From assembly GCF_002140715.2 (NCBI RefSeq), contig NZ_NGLE02000001.1, positions 352,001 through 416,000 on the forward strand: a stretch of 64,000 nucleotides of DNA. Direction: 5' to 3'. Below the pieces are notes generated by a model. The model searched no databases. It had not been told where the DNA came from and saw only the letters and a program-made list of their open reading frames with translations. The stretch is from Enterococcus sp. 4G2_DIV0659 (lineage in GTDB: Bacteria; Bacillota; Bacilli; Lactobacillales; Enterococcaceae). Both the position numbers and the translations under genes were made by a program. Positions within the stretch are counted from its first letter, which is position 1, and every line of letters starts with the position of its first letter. Positions 24,308 through 33,293 of the stretch are shown piece after piece.

Positions 24308-24982
24308 CTAGTAGTTAGTATCCTGATTGTTCTTTGTTAAAATGGAAATTTTTCCGTTGGCATCTATTTTCTGCAGCAAAACATAGGAAAGGTTTACCCA
24401 GGAAAAACTCAACAGAAATCCTCCAAGCACATCACTAGGATAGTGAACCCTTAAATAGATTCGACCCAATCCAATCAAAAGGACATATACGACTAAGCCA
24501 ATGTTTAACATTTGATACTTTTTTGGATCATTTGAATACACGGTTTGTATAACTAACATAATCGAAGATGCCAAACACATCGCTAATAAAGAGTGACCAC
24601 TAGGAAAACTGTAAGAAGCCCTTTCAGCAAGTTGTTCTACATTAGGCCTCGTTCGTGCAATAGTTTGTTTCAGTATAAAACCTAAAGCACTGACGACAAA
24701 CACATTACTACTCAGCCAAATGGCTAATATCCTATAGTTATTTCTAAAAAGCATCACTGAAACAATTAAACTGACTATAGTGATTGGAATAATCGTTGCT
24801 GTTTTCGCAAGTATATTCACTAGATTAGTAATCACTCCATCAGGTTTCCAAGTGAATTGATATATAGAAAAATCCAAGTGAATAAACCCTGGTACGTTAG
24901 CAACAACTAAAAAAGTAAGTAATGAAAATAGTACAATACTTATAATCGCAGGGGTAAATTTTTGTCTTTTCAAAGCATTCAT
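24308..24982 (-). CDS. PAP2-superfamily membrane phosphatase
   Basis: This 224-residue, six-helix protein has the three PAP2 motifs: KQTIARTRP (105-113), SFPSGHS (125-131, catalytic H130) and RIYLRVHYPSDVLGG (H180, D184). Such enzymes dephosphorylate lipids, for example phosphatidic acid, phosphatidylglycerophosphate or undecaprenyl diphosphate, on the outer membrane face. Its leader is a magnesium-sensing M-box with a terminator, so expression should rise when Mg2+ is low. A role in membrane lipid or undecaprenyl phosphate adjustment under Mg2+ limitation is inference. Confidence 0.9.
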   Translation of the reverse strand: MNALKRQKFTPAIISIVLFSLLTFLVVANVPGFIHLDFSIYQFTWKPDGVITNLVNILAKTATIIPITIVSLIVSVMLFRNNYRILAIWLSSNVFVVSALGFILKQTIARTRPNVEQLAERASYSFPSGHSLLAMCLASSIMLVIQTVYSNDPKKYQMLNIGLVVYVLLIGLGRIYLRVHYPSDVLGGFLLSFSWVNLSYVLLQKIDANGKISILTKNNQDTNY

Positions 24983-25040
24983 CCTTCCATTTCTAAATCA
25001 TTAAACTTGCTTACCTTATGACCAGATGCATTCATTGCAA

Positions 25041-25077
25041 AAGAAAAAAGCCAAACATTTTTTCCCAAGATGTTTGA
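25041..25077 (-). terminator. M-box riboswitch terminator
   Basis: On the minus strand CAAACAT (25070-25076) pairs with ATGTTTG (25052-25058), followed by GCTTTTTTCTTTT. It lies between the aptamer and the PAP2 gene, as expected for transcription attenuation. Confidence 0.82.
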
Positions 25078-25089
25078 CTTTTCACCCAT

Positions 25090-25246
25090 CTCATCGTCTG
25101 AGTTTTAGCACTATACAACGTAAAGAAAAATTCTTAGCTATTTTATGAAAAGCCTTAATTCGACAATTCCTGTTTTACACATTGGCGTCTTTCGACGTTT
25201 CTGCGCAATAGCCTATGTTTGTATAGGAGCCTCACCTAACAAGGTT
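25090..25246 (-). promoter_or_regulatory. M-box (ykoK) magnesium riboswitch
   Basis: On the minus strand the leader contains GTTAGGTGAGGCTCCTAT, the M-box hallmark, then GCGCAGAAACGTCGAAAGAC, CCAATGTGT and the closing TAGTGCTAAAACTC. These match the Mg2+-sensing M-box aptamer in order and spacing. M-boxes normally control Mg2+ transporter genes; here the next gene is a PAP2 phosphatase. Confidence 0.92.
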
Positions 25247-25267
25247 ATTTATTTATTCATTTTATTT

Positions 25268-25296
25268 ATAATAACGATGGAAATATAATTTTTCAA
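25268..25296 (-). promoter_or_regulatory. Promoter of the M-box-PAP2 transcript
   Basis: On the minus strand TTGAAA (25291-25296), a 17-bp spacer and TATTAT (25268-25273) lie just upstream of the aptamer. Confidence 0.65.
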
Positions 25297-25394
25297 GTTA
25301 TTTTAAGACTCTTTATTTTTTCTTAAATTAAAGCAAATGTTCATGCGAGCAAATTACAGATAAGCATTGGAAGCAAAAGTAATTCCTGTAGAAA

Positions 25395-25432
25395 TAAAAA
25401 AAGAACTCATCAATGTTGCTTTTTGATGAGCA
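25395..25432 (-). terminator. Intrinsic terminator of the ABC exporter operon
   Basis: CTCATCAA (25406-25413) pairs with TTGATGAG (25423-25430). On the minus strand TTCTTTTTTTATTTC follows. It lies 15 bp past the stop. Confidence 0.82.
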
Positions 25433-25446
25433 CTTTTTTTATTTTT

Positions 25447-27297
25447 TTACTCAGTTAACTCTTCAAACTGTGAGTTATAAAGTGATGCATAGTAACCACC
25501 TTGAGCAAGTAATTCTTCATGTGTTCCTTGTTCTTTGATATCGCCGTCTTGCATATAAAGAATTTTATCTGCATCTTTAATCGTTGACAAACGGTGTGCG
25601 ATAACAAATGATGTCCGACCCGCCATTAAATTATTCATCGCCCCTTGGATTAAACCTTCTGTGCGAGTATCGACAGATGATGTTGCTTCATCTAAAATCA
25701 AGATCGGTTTGTCTGCCAAAATAGCACGAGCAATCGTCAATAATTGTTTTTGGCCTTGAGAGATATTTGATGATTCTTCATTTAATTCCATGTTATAGCC
25801 GCCAGGTAATGTTTGGATAAAGTGGTGAACATGAGCAGCTTTTGCCGCTTCGTATACTTCCTCATCCGTTGCATCAAGACGACCATAACGAAGATTTTCC
25901 ATGATAGTTCCTTTAAATAACCAAGTATCTTGTAAAACCATTCCAATATTTTTACGAAGGTCTTCACGATTAAAGTCTTTGATATTATGACCATCGATTT
26001 TAATGGCTCCAGATGTTACATCGTAAAAACGCATCAATAATTTAACCATCGTTGTTTTACCTGCTCCAGTTGGACCAACAATCGCTACAGTTTGACCAGG
26101 ATCAACATGGGAACTAAAATCGTTGATAATAATTTTTTCTGGTGTATAACCAAAACGAACATGTTCAAAGTCTACCATGCCTTTTGCTTTATCAATTTTA
26201 ACTGGATTTTCAACAGTTTGTTCTTCTTCATCCTCACCAAGGAATTCAAAGACACGTTCCGCAGCTGCTGCCATTGATTGAAGTAAATTAGATACTTGAG
26301 CCAACTGAGCGATTGGTTGAGTTAAGTTACGAACGTATTGGATGAACGCTTGAATGTCCCCAACAGTAATTGAGCCATTGTACGCCATGATTCCACCAAA
26401 GATTGCAACAGCTACGTAACCAAGATTTCCAACAAAGTTCATGATTGGCTGCATCAAGCCAGAAAGAAATTGAGATTTCCAAGCAGATTTGAATAACACA
26501 TCATTTTGTTCTTTAAATTCTTTAAGGGCGTTTTCTTCATCGTTAAATAAACGGACGATAGTATAACCGCCAATTGTTTCTTCGACTTTCCCATTGATCA
26601 CGCCAAGATATTCTTGTTGGGTTTTAAAGTATTTTTGCGAGTTTTTCACAACGATCATAATTAAAATCATTGAAATTGGTACGATCAAAATAGCGATACC
26701 AGTCATTTTTACTGAGATCGATAACATCATGACAATAACTCCGATAATTGTAAATGTAGAAGTAATCAATTGTGTAATGGATTGGTTCAATGATTGTCCA
26801 AGTGTGTCTACATCATTTGTGATTCTTGACAATACTTCACCCGTTGTTCTACTTTCAAAGTAATTCATCGGCATACGATTGATTTTTTCTGAGATTTCTT
26901 TACGCATTCGGTACGTAATTTTTTGAGAAATGGTTGACATGATCCAACCTTGAATGATTCCAAATAAGGAAGCAACCAGATAAAGACCTAGCATGAATAA
27001 TAATATCCCGCCAATTTTTTCAAAATCAATGCCGCCAGTTCCTTGATATTTTTTGATCAAGCCATTAAATAATTCTGTAATTGCTTTTGATAAGATTTTA
27101 GGTCCCCAAATATTAAAAATAGTTGAGGCAATTGCAAAGATTATTACAAAGAAAACAGGAATTTTATATGCGCCAAGATAGGACAATAATTTTTTCAATG
27201 TTCCTTTAAAATCTTTGGCTTTTTCTACTGGAGCAATATGTCCTCCAGGTCCGCCACCACGACCGCCGCGAGGGCGATGTTGTTTTTGTTCTGCCAT
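25447..27297 (-). CDS. ABC multidrug-type exporter subunit with catalytic NBD
   Basis: This 616-residue half-transporter has a Gly/Arg-rich N-terminus (PRGGRGGGPGGH), six helices at about 45-330 and a C-terminal ATPase. Walker A GPTGAGKT (408-415), Walker B ILILDE with catalytic E537 and switch H568 are intact. The signature is ISQGQ (512-516) instead of LSGGQ. It is therefore the half carrying the catalytic ATP site and giving the faulty signature, as in LmrCD/BmrCD-type heterodimers. It is 15 bp downstream of its partner and under a MarR regulator. The substrate is unknown. Confidence 0.9.
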   Translation of the reverse strand: MAEQKQHRPRGGRGGGPGGHIAPVEKAKDFKGTLKKLLSYLGAYKIPVFFVIIFAIASTIFNIWGPKILSKAITELFNGLIKKYQGTGGIDFEKIGGILLFMLGLYLVASLFGIIQGWIMSTISQKITYRMRKEISEKINRMPMNYFESRTTGEVLSRITNDVDTLGQSLNQSITQLITSTFTIIGVIVMMLSISVKMTGIAILIVPISMILIMIVVKNSQKYFKTQQEYLGVINGKVEETIGGYTIVRLFNDEENALKEFKEQNDVLFKSAWKSQFLSGLMQPIMNFVGNLGYVAVAIFGGIMAYNGSITVGDIQAFIQYVRNLTQPIAQLAQVSNLLQSMAAAAERVFEFLGEDEEEQTVENPVKIDKAKGMVDFEHVRFGYTPEKIIINDFSSHVDPGQTVAIVGPTGAGKTTMVKLLMRFYDVTSGAIKIDGHNIKDFNREDLRKNIGMVLQDTWLFKGTIMENLRYGRLDATDEEVYEAAKAAHVHHFIQTLPGGYNMELNEESSNISQGQKQLLTIARAILADKPILILDEATSSVDTRTEGLIQGAMNNLMAGRTSFVIAHRLSTIKDADKILYMQDGDIKEQGTHEELLAQGGYYASLYNSQFEELTE

Positions 27298-27312
27298 TAT
27301 TCTCGCTCCTCC

Positions 27313-29694
27313 TTACTCCGCTTCTTCAATGCCTAATTCATCATTGCTTAATTGTGATTGGGCAATTTCTTGATAAACTTTTGACGATTGCATCAATTCT
27401 TCGTGTGTCCCATGCCCTACTACCCGACCTTCGTTTAGTACGATAATATTATCTGCATGAAGGATTGTAGAGATTTTTTGGGCGACGATGATTTGAGTAG
27501 CTCCTTTGATATTTTCAGATAGTGCTTTGCGCAATGCAACATCTGTTTTATTATCTAAAGCTGAAAATGAGTCGTCAAAAATTAATATTTTAGGATCTTT
27601 GGCTAAGGCACGAGCGATAGATAGACGTTGTTTTTGTCCGCCAGAAACATTGGTTCCGCCTTGAGAAATTTCTCGGTCATAGCCTTTTTCATTTGAATCG
27701 ATAAATTCTTCGGCTTGTGCAATTTTAGCAGCTTTTTTCATTTGTTCATCTGAAATATCCCCATCACCAAATTTGATATTTGAAGCAATATCTCCAGAGA
27801 ATAAGATCCCTTTTTGGGGCACAAATCCAATAATCTCATGTAGTTTATGCAAACTCATTTCACGAATATCGATGCCATCAATGGTGATTCTTCCACCTGT
27901 TACGTCAAAAAGACGTGGAATCAAATTGACAATTGTTGATTTTCCAGAACCCGTTGAACCAATCAAAGCAGTCGTTTGACCTGGTTTAGCTACCAAATTT
28001 ATATGGTGTAAAACATCTTCATCAGCATCTCCGTAACGGAATTCTACTGCTTCAAATTTTACTTCACCTTTAAATTCATGGTCATCTTTAGGCTGGTTTG
28101 GATCTTTAATTGTTGGTACCGTGTTAAGAACTTCTTCTACACGACCAGCAGCAACGTTAGCACGAGGCAAAATAATGGAAACCATAGATAACATCATAAA
28201 TGCCATGACAATCATCATCGTGTATGTGATAAAAGCCATCATATCTCCAACTTGAAGCTGTCCTTTGTCCATATTATGTCCGCCGACCCAAACGATTAAA
28301 ACAGAAATACCATTCATCATCAACATCATAACAGGCATCATAATAGACATTGCTCGGTTAACAAATAATTGAGTTTTCATCAAGTTTGTATTAGCCGTGT
28401 CAAAACGTTTTTCTTCAAATTTTTCACGAGAAAATGCGCGAATCACTGGCAGACCAGTAATAATTTCACGAGAAACTAGGTTCACTCGATCGACTAAATT
28501 TTGTAAGGCTTTAAATTTAGGCATGGTCGTCAACAATAAGGTCATCACTAGGACTAAGACTGCAACTACAGCCACTCCAACAATCCATCCCATACCTGTT
28601 CCTGTTTTATATACATTGTAGATACCGCCAATCCCAAGAATTGGGGCATATAAAACGATACGCATGATCATGACGATTCCCATTTGCATTTGTTGAATAT
28701 CGTTTGTATTACGAGTAATCAATGAAGCGGGGGAGAATTTCTCCATTTCTGTATTTGAAAATTGCAATGTTCGCTCGTATTGACCAACACGTAAATTTCG
28801 TGCAACAGATGCAGCCACTAAGGATGCAATCAATCCAACAATGATTGCTGCAACTGCTGAAACAAGCGTTAATAGAAGCATTTTTGTTCCTGTTTTGATC
28901 ATATAATCTGTTTGTATTTGTTTTGTATTCATGTCTAGTGCTTTGTATTCAGCCAATGTCAATTGAATACCTACAGTTTTTATTGAATCCGCGCCTAGAT
29001 CCCCTAAGCTTTTTTTAGTTTCTTTGCGAGCAGCTTCAACTTTAGCTGGTATTTCGTCGCTCTTTGTTTTAATTAATTCTGCTAATGCGTTGGCTTCTGC
29101 GCCCTTAGCTTGGGCTTGAGCAGCTAACTCTTGAGCTTTGGCACCTTGTTCTGTTGCTACAGTAATATCTGTTGCAGAAGCAGCTTCTACGCTAGCAACT
29201 TTGGCTTGTTCACCTAGATTTTTTGCTTCTTCTCCGAGTTGTTTTGCTTTAGCTCCATCGGCTCCAATCATTTTGTAGTCTTCGATAATAGCTTTCGCTT
29301 TACTTGCATTTGATGAATCTTTTGCTTGTGAAGACGCCAACATCATCATCGGCAGATTAAAAATATCCGCTAACTTGGCTTTTGTCATATCGTTTTGAAG
29401 CGTTAAATTGTACACTTCAACCTCTTTACCATTAATTTTTTCAGTTGTTAATTTGTAATTATCCTCAATGGTTTTTTTCTCATCTTCAGTCATGAACATT
29501 TCAATTCCTTGAAGAGTTGTTTTTCTAATTTTTTCAGGCGTGGAGTATTCAAGTCCTCCTTGTTGAATCCCAACATCAACGATACCTGATGTTAAGTTTG
29601 GTAAGCTTAAATCACTATTTGCCTGTACGACTAAAAGCACAAGAACTGCGATGACCGCATACCAGTATTTGCCGAGATATTTGAAAATTTTCAC
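27313..29694 (-). CDS. ABC multidrug-type exporter subunit with degenerate NBD and large extracellular insert
   Basis: This 793-residue half-transporter is longer than the usual size of about 580-670. The extra mass is a hydrophilic segment of about 225 residues (45-270) between the first two helices, with an Ala/Lys/Glu-rich predicted coiled coil at 145-230. It should face outside. In the ATPase, Walker A GSTGSGKST (579-587) and signature VSGGQ (683-687) are good. The catalytic Glu is D708 (LIFDDSFSALD) and the switch His is Q739 (VAQKIST). This is the degenerate site partner for the downstream subunit. Its start overlaps the marR stop. Confidence 0.9.
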   Translation of the reverse strand: MKIFKYLGKYWYAVIAVLVLLVVQANSDLSLPNLTSGIVDVGIQQGGLEYSTPEKIRKTTLQGIEMFMTEDEKKTIEDNYKLTTEKINGKEVEVYNLTLQNDMTKAKLADIFNLPMMMLASSQAKDSSNASKAKAIIEDYKMIGADGAKAKQLGEEAKNLGEQAKVASVEAASATDITVATEQGAKAQELAAQAQAKGAEANALAELIKTKSDEIPAKVEAARKETKKSLGDLGADSIKTVGIQLTLAEYKALDMNTKQIQTDYMIKTGTKMLLLTLVSAVAAIIVGLIASLVAASVARNLRVGQYERTLQFSNTEMEKFSPASLITRNTNDIQQMQMGIVMIMRIVLYAPILGIGGIYNVYKTGTGMGWIVGVAVVAVLVLVMTLLLTTMPKFKALQNLVDRVNLVSREIITGLPVIRAFSREKFEEKRFDTANTNLMKTQLFVNRAMSIMMPVMMLMMNGISVLIVWVGGHNMDKGQLQVGDMMAFITYTMMIVMAFMMLSMVSIILPRANVAAGRVEEVLNTVPTIKDPNQPKDDHEFKGEVKFEAVEFRYGDADEDVLHHINLVAKPGQTTALIGSTGSGKSTIVNLIPRLFDVTGGRITIDGIDIREMSLHKLHEIIGFVPQKGILFSGDIASNIKFGDGDISDEQMKKAAKIAQAEEFIDSNEKGYDREISQGGTNVSGGQKQRLSIARALAKDPKILIFDDSFSALDNKTDVALRKALSENIKGATQIIVAQKISTILHADNIIVLNEGRVVGHGTHEELMQSSKVYQEIAQSQLSNDELGIEEAE

Positions 29695-30140
29695 TATTGG
29701 TCACCTTCCTCTTTCTGGGATATTTGTTGGGAGTAGTCTACGAATTTTGCAGTCAGCTTGATAAATTGCTTTGTGTCTTGTTCTCCCATCATCTTAAACA
29801 CTTGAACAATCTTATCCCGCATTTCTTTCTTTTGAAGTTTAGCTGCTTTTTTGCCGCACTCAGTTAAAGTAACATGGATACGACGTCGATCATTGGGGTC
29901 CATTTTACGTTCAATCTGTCCTTTTTTTTCTAAGCTTCCTAAAACAACTGCGATGCGGGCGCTAGATAGATTCAATGATTCTGCGAGGTGCTTTGGGCTC
30001 GTTGGTTCACCATAACGATTAAGGAACTTGATAACAATACTTTCACCTTGATTGCTCTTTTCAAGTCTACTAAATGCGCTATGACGATTTTGAACCATTA
30101 GACGCATCAGCTCTTGTTCTGCTTCTTCTGCGAATGACAT
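29694..30140 (-). CDS. MarR-family regulator of the exporter operon
   Basis: This 148-residue winged-helix repressor has recognition-region sequences PKHLAESLNLSSARIAVVLGSL and the wing KKGQIERKMDPNDRRRIHVTLTECG, typical of MarR. MarR proteins usually lose DNA binding when a small ligand binds. The frame is open to 30179, but AAGGAGGAG fixes the ATG at 30140. Its stop overlaps the start of the exporter gene, and a palindromic operator overlaps its promoter, so autoregulation of the three-gene operon is likely. Confidence 0.9.
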   Translation of the reverse strand: MSFAEEAEQELMRLMVQNRHSAFSRLEKSNQGESIVIKFLNRYGEPTSPKHLAESLNLSSARIAVVLGSLEKKGQIERKMDPNDRRRIHVTLTECGKKAAKLQKKEMRDKIVQVFKMMGEQDTKQFIKLTAKFVDYSQQISQKEEGDQ

Positions 30141-30187
30141 ATGACTCCTCCTTTTATTCAAAATAATTACTTCCACCATTAATAGCT

Positions 30188-30243
30188 AACAGTGTTAGTA
30201 ACTAATGCTGTTTGATATTAACGCAAATAGCTTTCTTTGTCAA
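30188..30243 (-). promoter_or_regulatory. marR-exporter promoter with 25-bp palindromic operator
   Basis: On the minus strand TTGACA (30238-30243), a 17-bp spacer and TAATAT (30215-30220) form the promoter. Just downstream, covering the likely start site, lies a 25-bp palindrome (30188-30212) with AACAG/CTGTT ends and a perfect TTAGTAACTAA centre. Placement fits MarR autorepression. Confidence 0.78.
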
Positions 30244-30333
30244 TAGAGTTGGTTTAAAAATTAAAATGAATACGGTTTTATTTTAAAAAATATAAATATA
30301 TGTAATTTCAGAGATATTTAACTCTGATTTTAA

Positions 30334-30370
30334 TAAAAAAACTGAGACAACAATAATCTGTCGTCTCAGT
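30334..30370 (-). terminator. Intrinsic terminator of fba
   Basis: ACTGAGAC (30341-30348) pairs with GTCTCAGT (30363-30370), extended by AAC/GTC neighbours. On the minus strand a T-run follows (30334-30340). Confidence 0.88.
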
Positions 30371-30385
30371 CTCTTCTTTTATTTA

Positions 30386-31252
30386 TTATGCTTTGTTAGC
30401 AGAACCGAACCATTCGATACGTTGTTCAACTAATTCAGTAACAGCTTTTGTTCCTGGTGCTAATAATTTACGAGGGTCAAAACCTTTACCTTCAAGGTCC
30501 TTGCCTTCTTCAATATATTTACGAGTTGCAGCTGCAAATACTTCTTGACATTCAGTGTTCACGTTGATTTTAGAAACACCCATAGAGATTGCTTTTTGAA
30601 CTTGCTCTAAAGGAATACCTGATCCGCCGTGTAATACCAACGGGATATCACCAACAGCGTCAGAAATTGCTTGTAAATGATCAAAAGCTAATCCAGCCCA
30701 GTTATCTGGGTAAGAACCGTGAATGTTACCAATTCCGCATGCTAGGTAATCAATCCCAGTAGCAACCATTTGTACACATTCTTGAATGTCAGCTAATTCA
30801 CCTGAACCGATGATTCCGTCTTCTTCACCACCAATTGAGCCAACTTCACATTCTACAGAAACGCCTTTAGCATGTGCTTTAGCAACAACATCTTTTGCTT
30901 TTTCAATATTTTCTTCAAACGGTAAGTGAGAACCATCAAACATTACTGAAGTGTAGCCGATTTCGATACATTCTAATGCATCTTCGTATTCACCATGGTC
31001 TAAGTGAAGAGCTACTGGTACAGTAATGCCCATTGAATCAATCAAATCTTTTACTAAATCGTAACATACTTGGTATCCGCCCATGTATTTAGCCGCACCC
31101 ATAGAAGTTTGGATTAATACTGGCGCTTTTTTAGCTTCTGCAGCTTCAAGAATCGCTTTAGTCCATTCTAGGTTGTTTGTGTTGAATCCTCCAACACCGT
31201 AGCCGCTTTTACGAGCTGCTTTAAGAAATTCTGTTCCTGATACTAATGGCAT
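30386..31252 (-). CDS. fba: Class II fructose-1,6-bisphosphate aldolase
   Basis: This 288-residue zinc-dependent glycolytic enzyme splits fructose-1,6-bisphosphate. HLDHGE (H83, D85, H86) holds the catalytic Asp and a zinc ligand. ECEVGSIGGEED and VLHGGSGIP are further active-site segments, and NVNTE binds phosphate. The frame opens at 31300, but TTAGGAGGAATT places the start at 31252 (MPLVSGTEFLKAARK). It is monocistronic, with its own terminator. The leader carries two palindromes. Confidence 0.95.
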   Translation of the reverse strand: MPLVSGTEFLKAARKSGYGVGGFNTNNLEWTKAILEAAEAKKAPVLIQTSMGAAKYMGGYQVCYDLVKDLIDSMGITVPVALHLDHGEYEDALECIEIGYTSVMFDGSHLPFEENIEKAKDVVAKAHAKGVSVECEVGSIGGEEDGIIGSGELADIQECVQMVATGIDYLACGIGNIHGSYPDNWAGLAFDHLQAISDAVGDIPLVLHGGSGIPLEQVQKAISMGVSKINVNTECQEVFAAATRKYIEEGKDLEGKGFDPRKLLAPGTKAVTELVEQRIEWFGSANKA

Positions 31253-31388
31253 AATAAAATTCCTCCTAAGTTTTAAAAAAACTTTATTTGTTAAGGACAT
31301 CCTTAACCAACAGTTATATTTTAGCAGACTTTTTAGTACTTTTCTACTAAAATTGTCTTTTTCAGAAAACTTTTGTCCAAACTTTCAC

Positions 31389-31406
31389 AAAACTGTGGAC
31401 AGTTTT
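31389..31406. promoter_or_regulatory. 18-bp palindrome upstream of fba
   Basis: AAAACTGT-GG-ACAGTTTT is a perfect inverted repeat about 140 bp upstream of the fba ATG, in the region where the promoter should lie. A second palindrome, TTAAGGA-CA-TCCTTAA (31291-31306), is in the leader. They may be operators; no regulator is assigned. Confidence 0.4.
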
Positions 31407-31496
31407 AGCTATTTGTCTGAAAAAACATTGCTACACCAATGATTGCTAAACATTATAATGAAAGTTATCTTTAGCAAATAAAGCGATTGTATAAAT

Positions 31497-31539
31497 AAAA
31501 AAAGTCCAAATTATAAGAAAATATCCTTACAATTTAGAC
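31497..31539 (-). terminator. Intrinsic terminator of the YitT gene
   Basis: GTCCAAATTATAAG (31504-31517) pairs with CTTACAATTTAGAC (31526-31539) with few mismatches. On the minus strand a T-run follows. Confidence 0.8.
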
Positions 31540-31546
31540 AAATTTT

Positions 31547-32475
31547 CTATTTTCCTTTACGTTTTTTCACTTCCGGAAAACTACCTGTACTTTTAAAAAT
31601 CCGTTGTTCATCTTCATTCGCAAAACGACCTAAGACAGACTGCGTTGGAATAATATTCATAAAGGCATTTTCATCTACTTCATAAACAATCTGCTCTAAA
31701 TCGTATAATTCATAACGAGTGATGACCATCATGATCATACGGCCTTCTACACCGGAATAACCACCCATAGACGGTAACAATGTCATTCCACGGATCATCT
31801 GCTTTGAAATGGCTTGTGTGACAATTTCTGGATTAACCGTTACAATCATAGCCGTTACTTTTTGATGACTGGTGTGAATCATATCAACTACTTGAGTCAT
31901 ACAATAAATCGAGATGATCGTGTACAACGCACTCTCCCAATCAAAAACAAATCCTGCAATCACGACAATAATTCCATTAAGCATAAACATATAATTTCCA
32001 ACTGTCTTACCTGTTGTTTTAGATAAAACCAATGAAACAATATCCATACCGCCCGTTGTAAAGCCCATTTTCAAAGATAATCCTGCACCAATCCCAATCA
32101 AAACGCCGCCGACAATTGCATTCATCAAAGGATTAGTGGTAACGACTTCGATAGGCAATAGAATCGTCGTTATTGAAACCCAAGCAACATTTAGAAAACT
32201 ATAAATCGTTGATTCTTTCCCTAATTTCAAAAAACCTAAAATAAAAATTGGAATATTTAATAACAAAATAAAAAGACCTGTATCAATGGTTATCGATAAA
32301 TGCGTATGTAATAAAGTCGCAATAATCTGTGCAACGCCATTCATTCCTGCTGAAAAAACTTTTGCTGGAATTAAAAAAAGTTTAAACTGATTGCTACTAA
32401 AATCCCTGTAACAAAAATAACGGCAAACTTTTTCAATGTTTCACTTTGTCTATATGAAATAACCCACTTATTCAT
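31547..32475 (-). pseudogene. YitT-family membrane protein gene, frameshifted in a T tract
   Basis: The gene starts at an ATG (32475) behind GGGGAGG and reads MNKWVISYRQSETLKK, a membrane helix and then LNFF, where it hits TAA (32371-32373). The rest (IPAKVFSAGMNGVAQ onward, to 31547) continues in the next frame. One missing base in the tract of seven T on the minus strand (around 32372-32378) explains it; eight T restore the family sequence. The body has five helices and a C-terminal DUF2179 domain (GRMIMMVITRYE). Translation could restart at the ATG at 32344, losing the first helix. Function in the family is unknown. Confidence 0.85.
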
Positions 32476-32739
32476 GTATATCCTCCCCTTTACCAAAAAG
32501 CTGTTCCATTCTTGCAACTTTTACTTATCACCGATTCAATCAGAAAAATCTCCTGATTTAGAATAACAGTTCATCGTAAAAAAGAAAAGAAAAATTGATT
32601 AAAATGAGGATTATTTTAGTCACTTCCCTTCGGACATGCCGCCTGTCCACTATTCTTTGAAAAAGCTTTTTTGACTTGTTTCTTCTCTATTTAATGGTAC
32701 TATAAAATAAGAAATAGTGATTAAAGGAGGATATACACA

Positions 32740-33234
32740 ATGGCAGCAAAAGAAGCAAGTTTTGATGTAACATCTGAAATCAATATGGAGGAAGTAAAAA
32801 ACGCCATTCAAATTGCCGTAAAAGAGATCAAAAATCGGTTTGACTTCAAAGGTTCGGTCGCTGATATAAAGTTAGAAAATGACAAGTTAGTTGTTGTTGC
32901 TGAGGATGATTATAAAATTGAACAAGTCAAAGATGTTCTTTTTGCAAAATTAGTGAAACGAGCTGTCCCCATCAAAAATATTCATTTTTCAACAAGTGAG
33001 AAAGCACTTGGCGGATCTGCTCGTCAATATGGTGATTTAATTAGCGGCATCGATAAAGACAATGCAAAAAAAATCAATGTAGCCATCAAAAACTCAGGAA
33101 TCAAAGTCAAATCACAAATTCAAGAAGATAAAATCAGAGTAACTGGTAAAAGCCGTGATGATTTACAAAAAGTCATTGCTCTTCTTAGGGATTTAGAGCT
33201 ACCAATGGAGTTACAATTTACTAATTACCGATAA
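32740..33234 (+). CDS. YajQ-family nucleotide-binding protein
   Basis: The 164-residue protein fits the YajQ/UPF0234 family throughout: ASFDVTSEINMEEVKNAI at the start, NRFDFKGSVADI, SARQYGDLISGIDKDNAKKI in the middle and DDLQKVIALLR near the end. Family members have two ferredoxin-like folds and bind nucleotides or RNA; some bind cyclic di-GMP. The physiological role in enterococci is unknown. It is monocistronic on the plus strand, with AAAGGAGG before the ATG and a terminator behind. Confidence 0.92.
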   Translation: MAAKEASFDVTSEINMEEVKNAIQIAVKEIKNRFDFKGSVADIKLENDKLVVVAEDDYKIEQVKDVLFAKLVKRAVPIKNIHFSTSEKALGGSARQYGDLISGIDKDNAKKINVAIKNSGIKVKSQIQEDKIRVTGKSRDDLQKVIALLRDLELPMELQFTNYR

Positions 33235-33239
33235 TCTAA

Positions 33240-33281
33240 AAGCATAACTAAGCGAATTTAATTTTTCGTCTAGTTATGCTT
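33240..33281. terminator. Terminator between convergent genes
   Basis: AAGCATAACTA (33240-33250) pairs with TAGTTATGCTT (33271-33281), then TTCTTTTT follows on the plus strand. Confidence 0.78.
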
Positions 33282-33293
33282 GATTCTTTTTAT

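Noticed and set aside
32641..32739. Promoter TTGACT/TATAAA for the YajQ gene
   Set aside because: The spacing between the two boxes is over 20 bp, so no confident promoter can be called.
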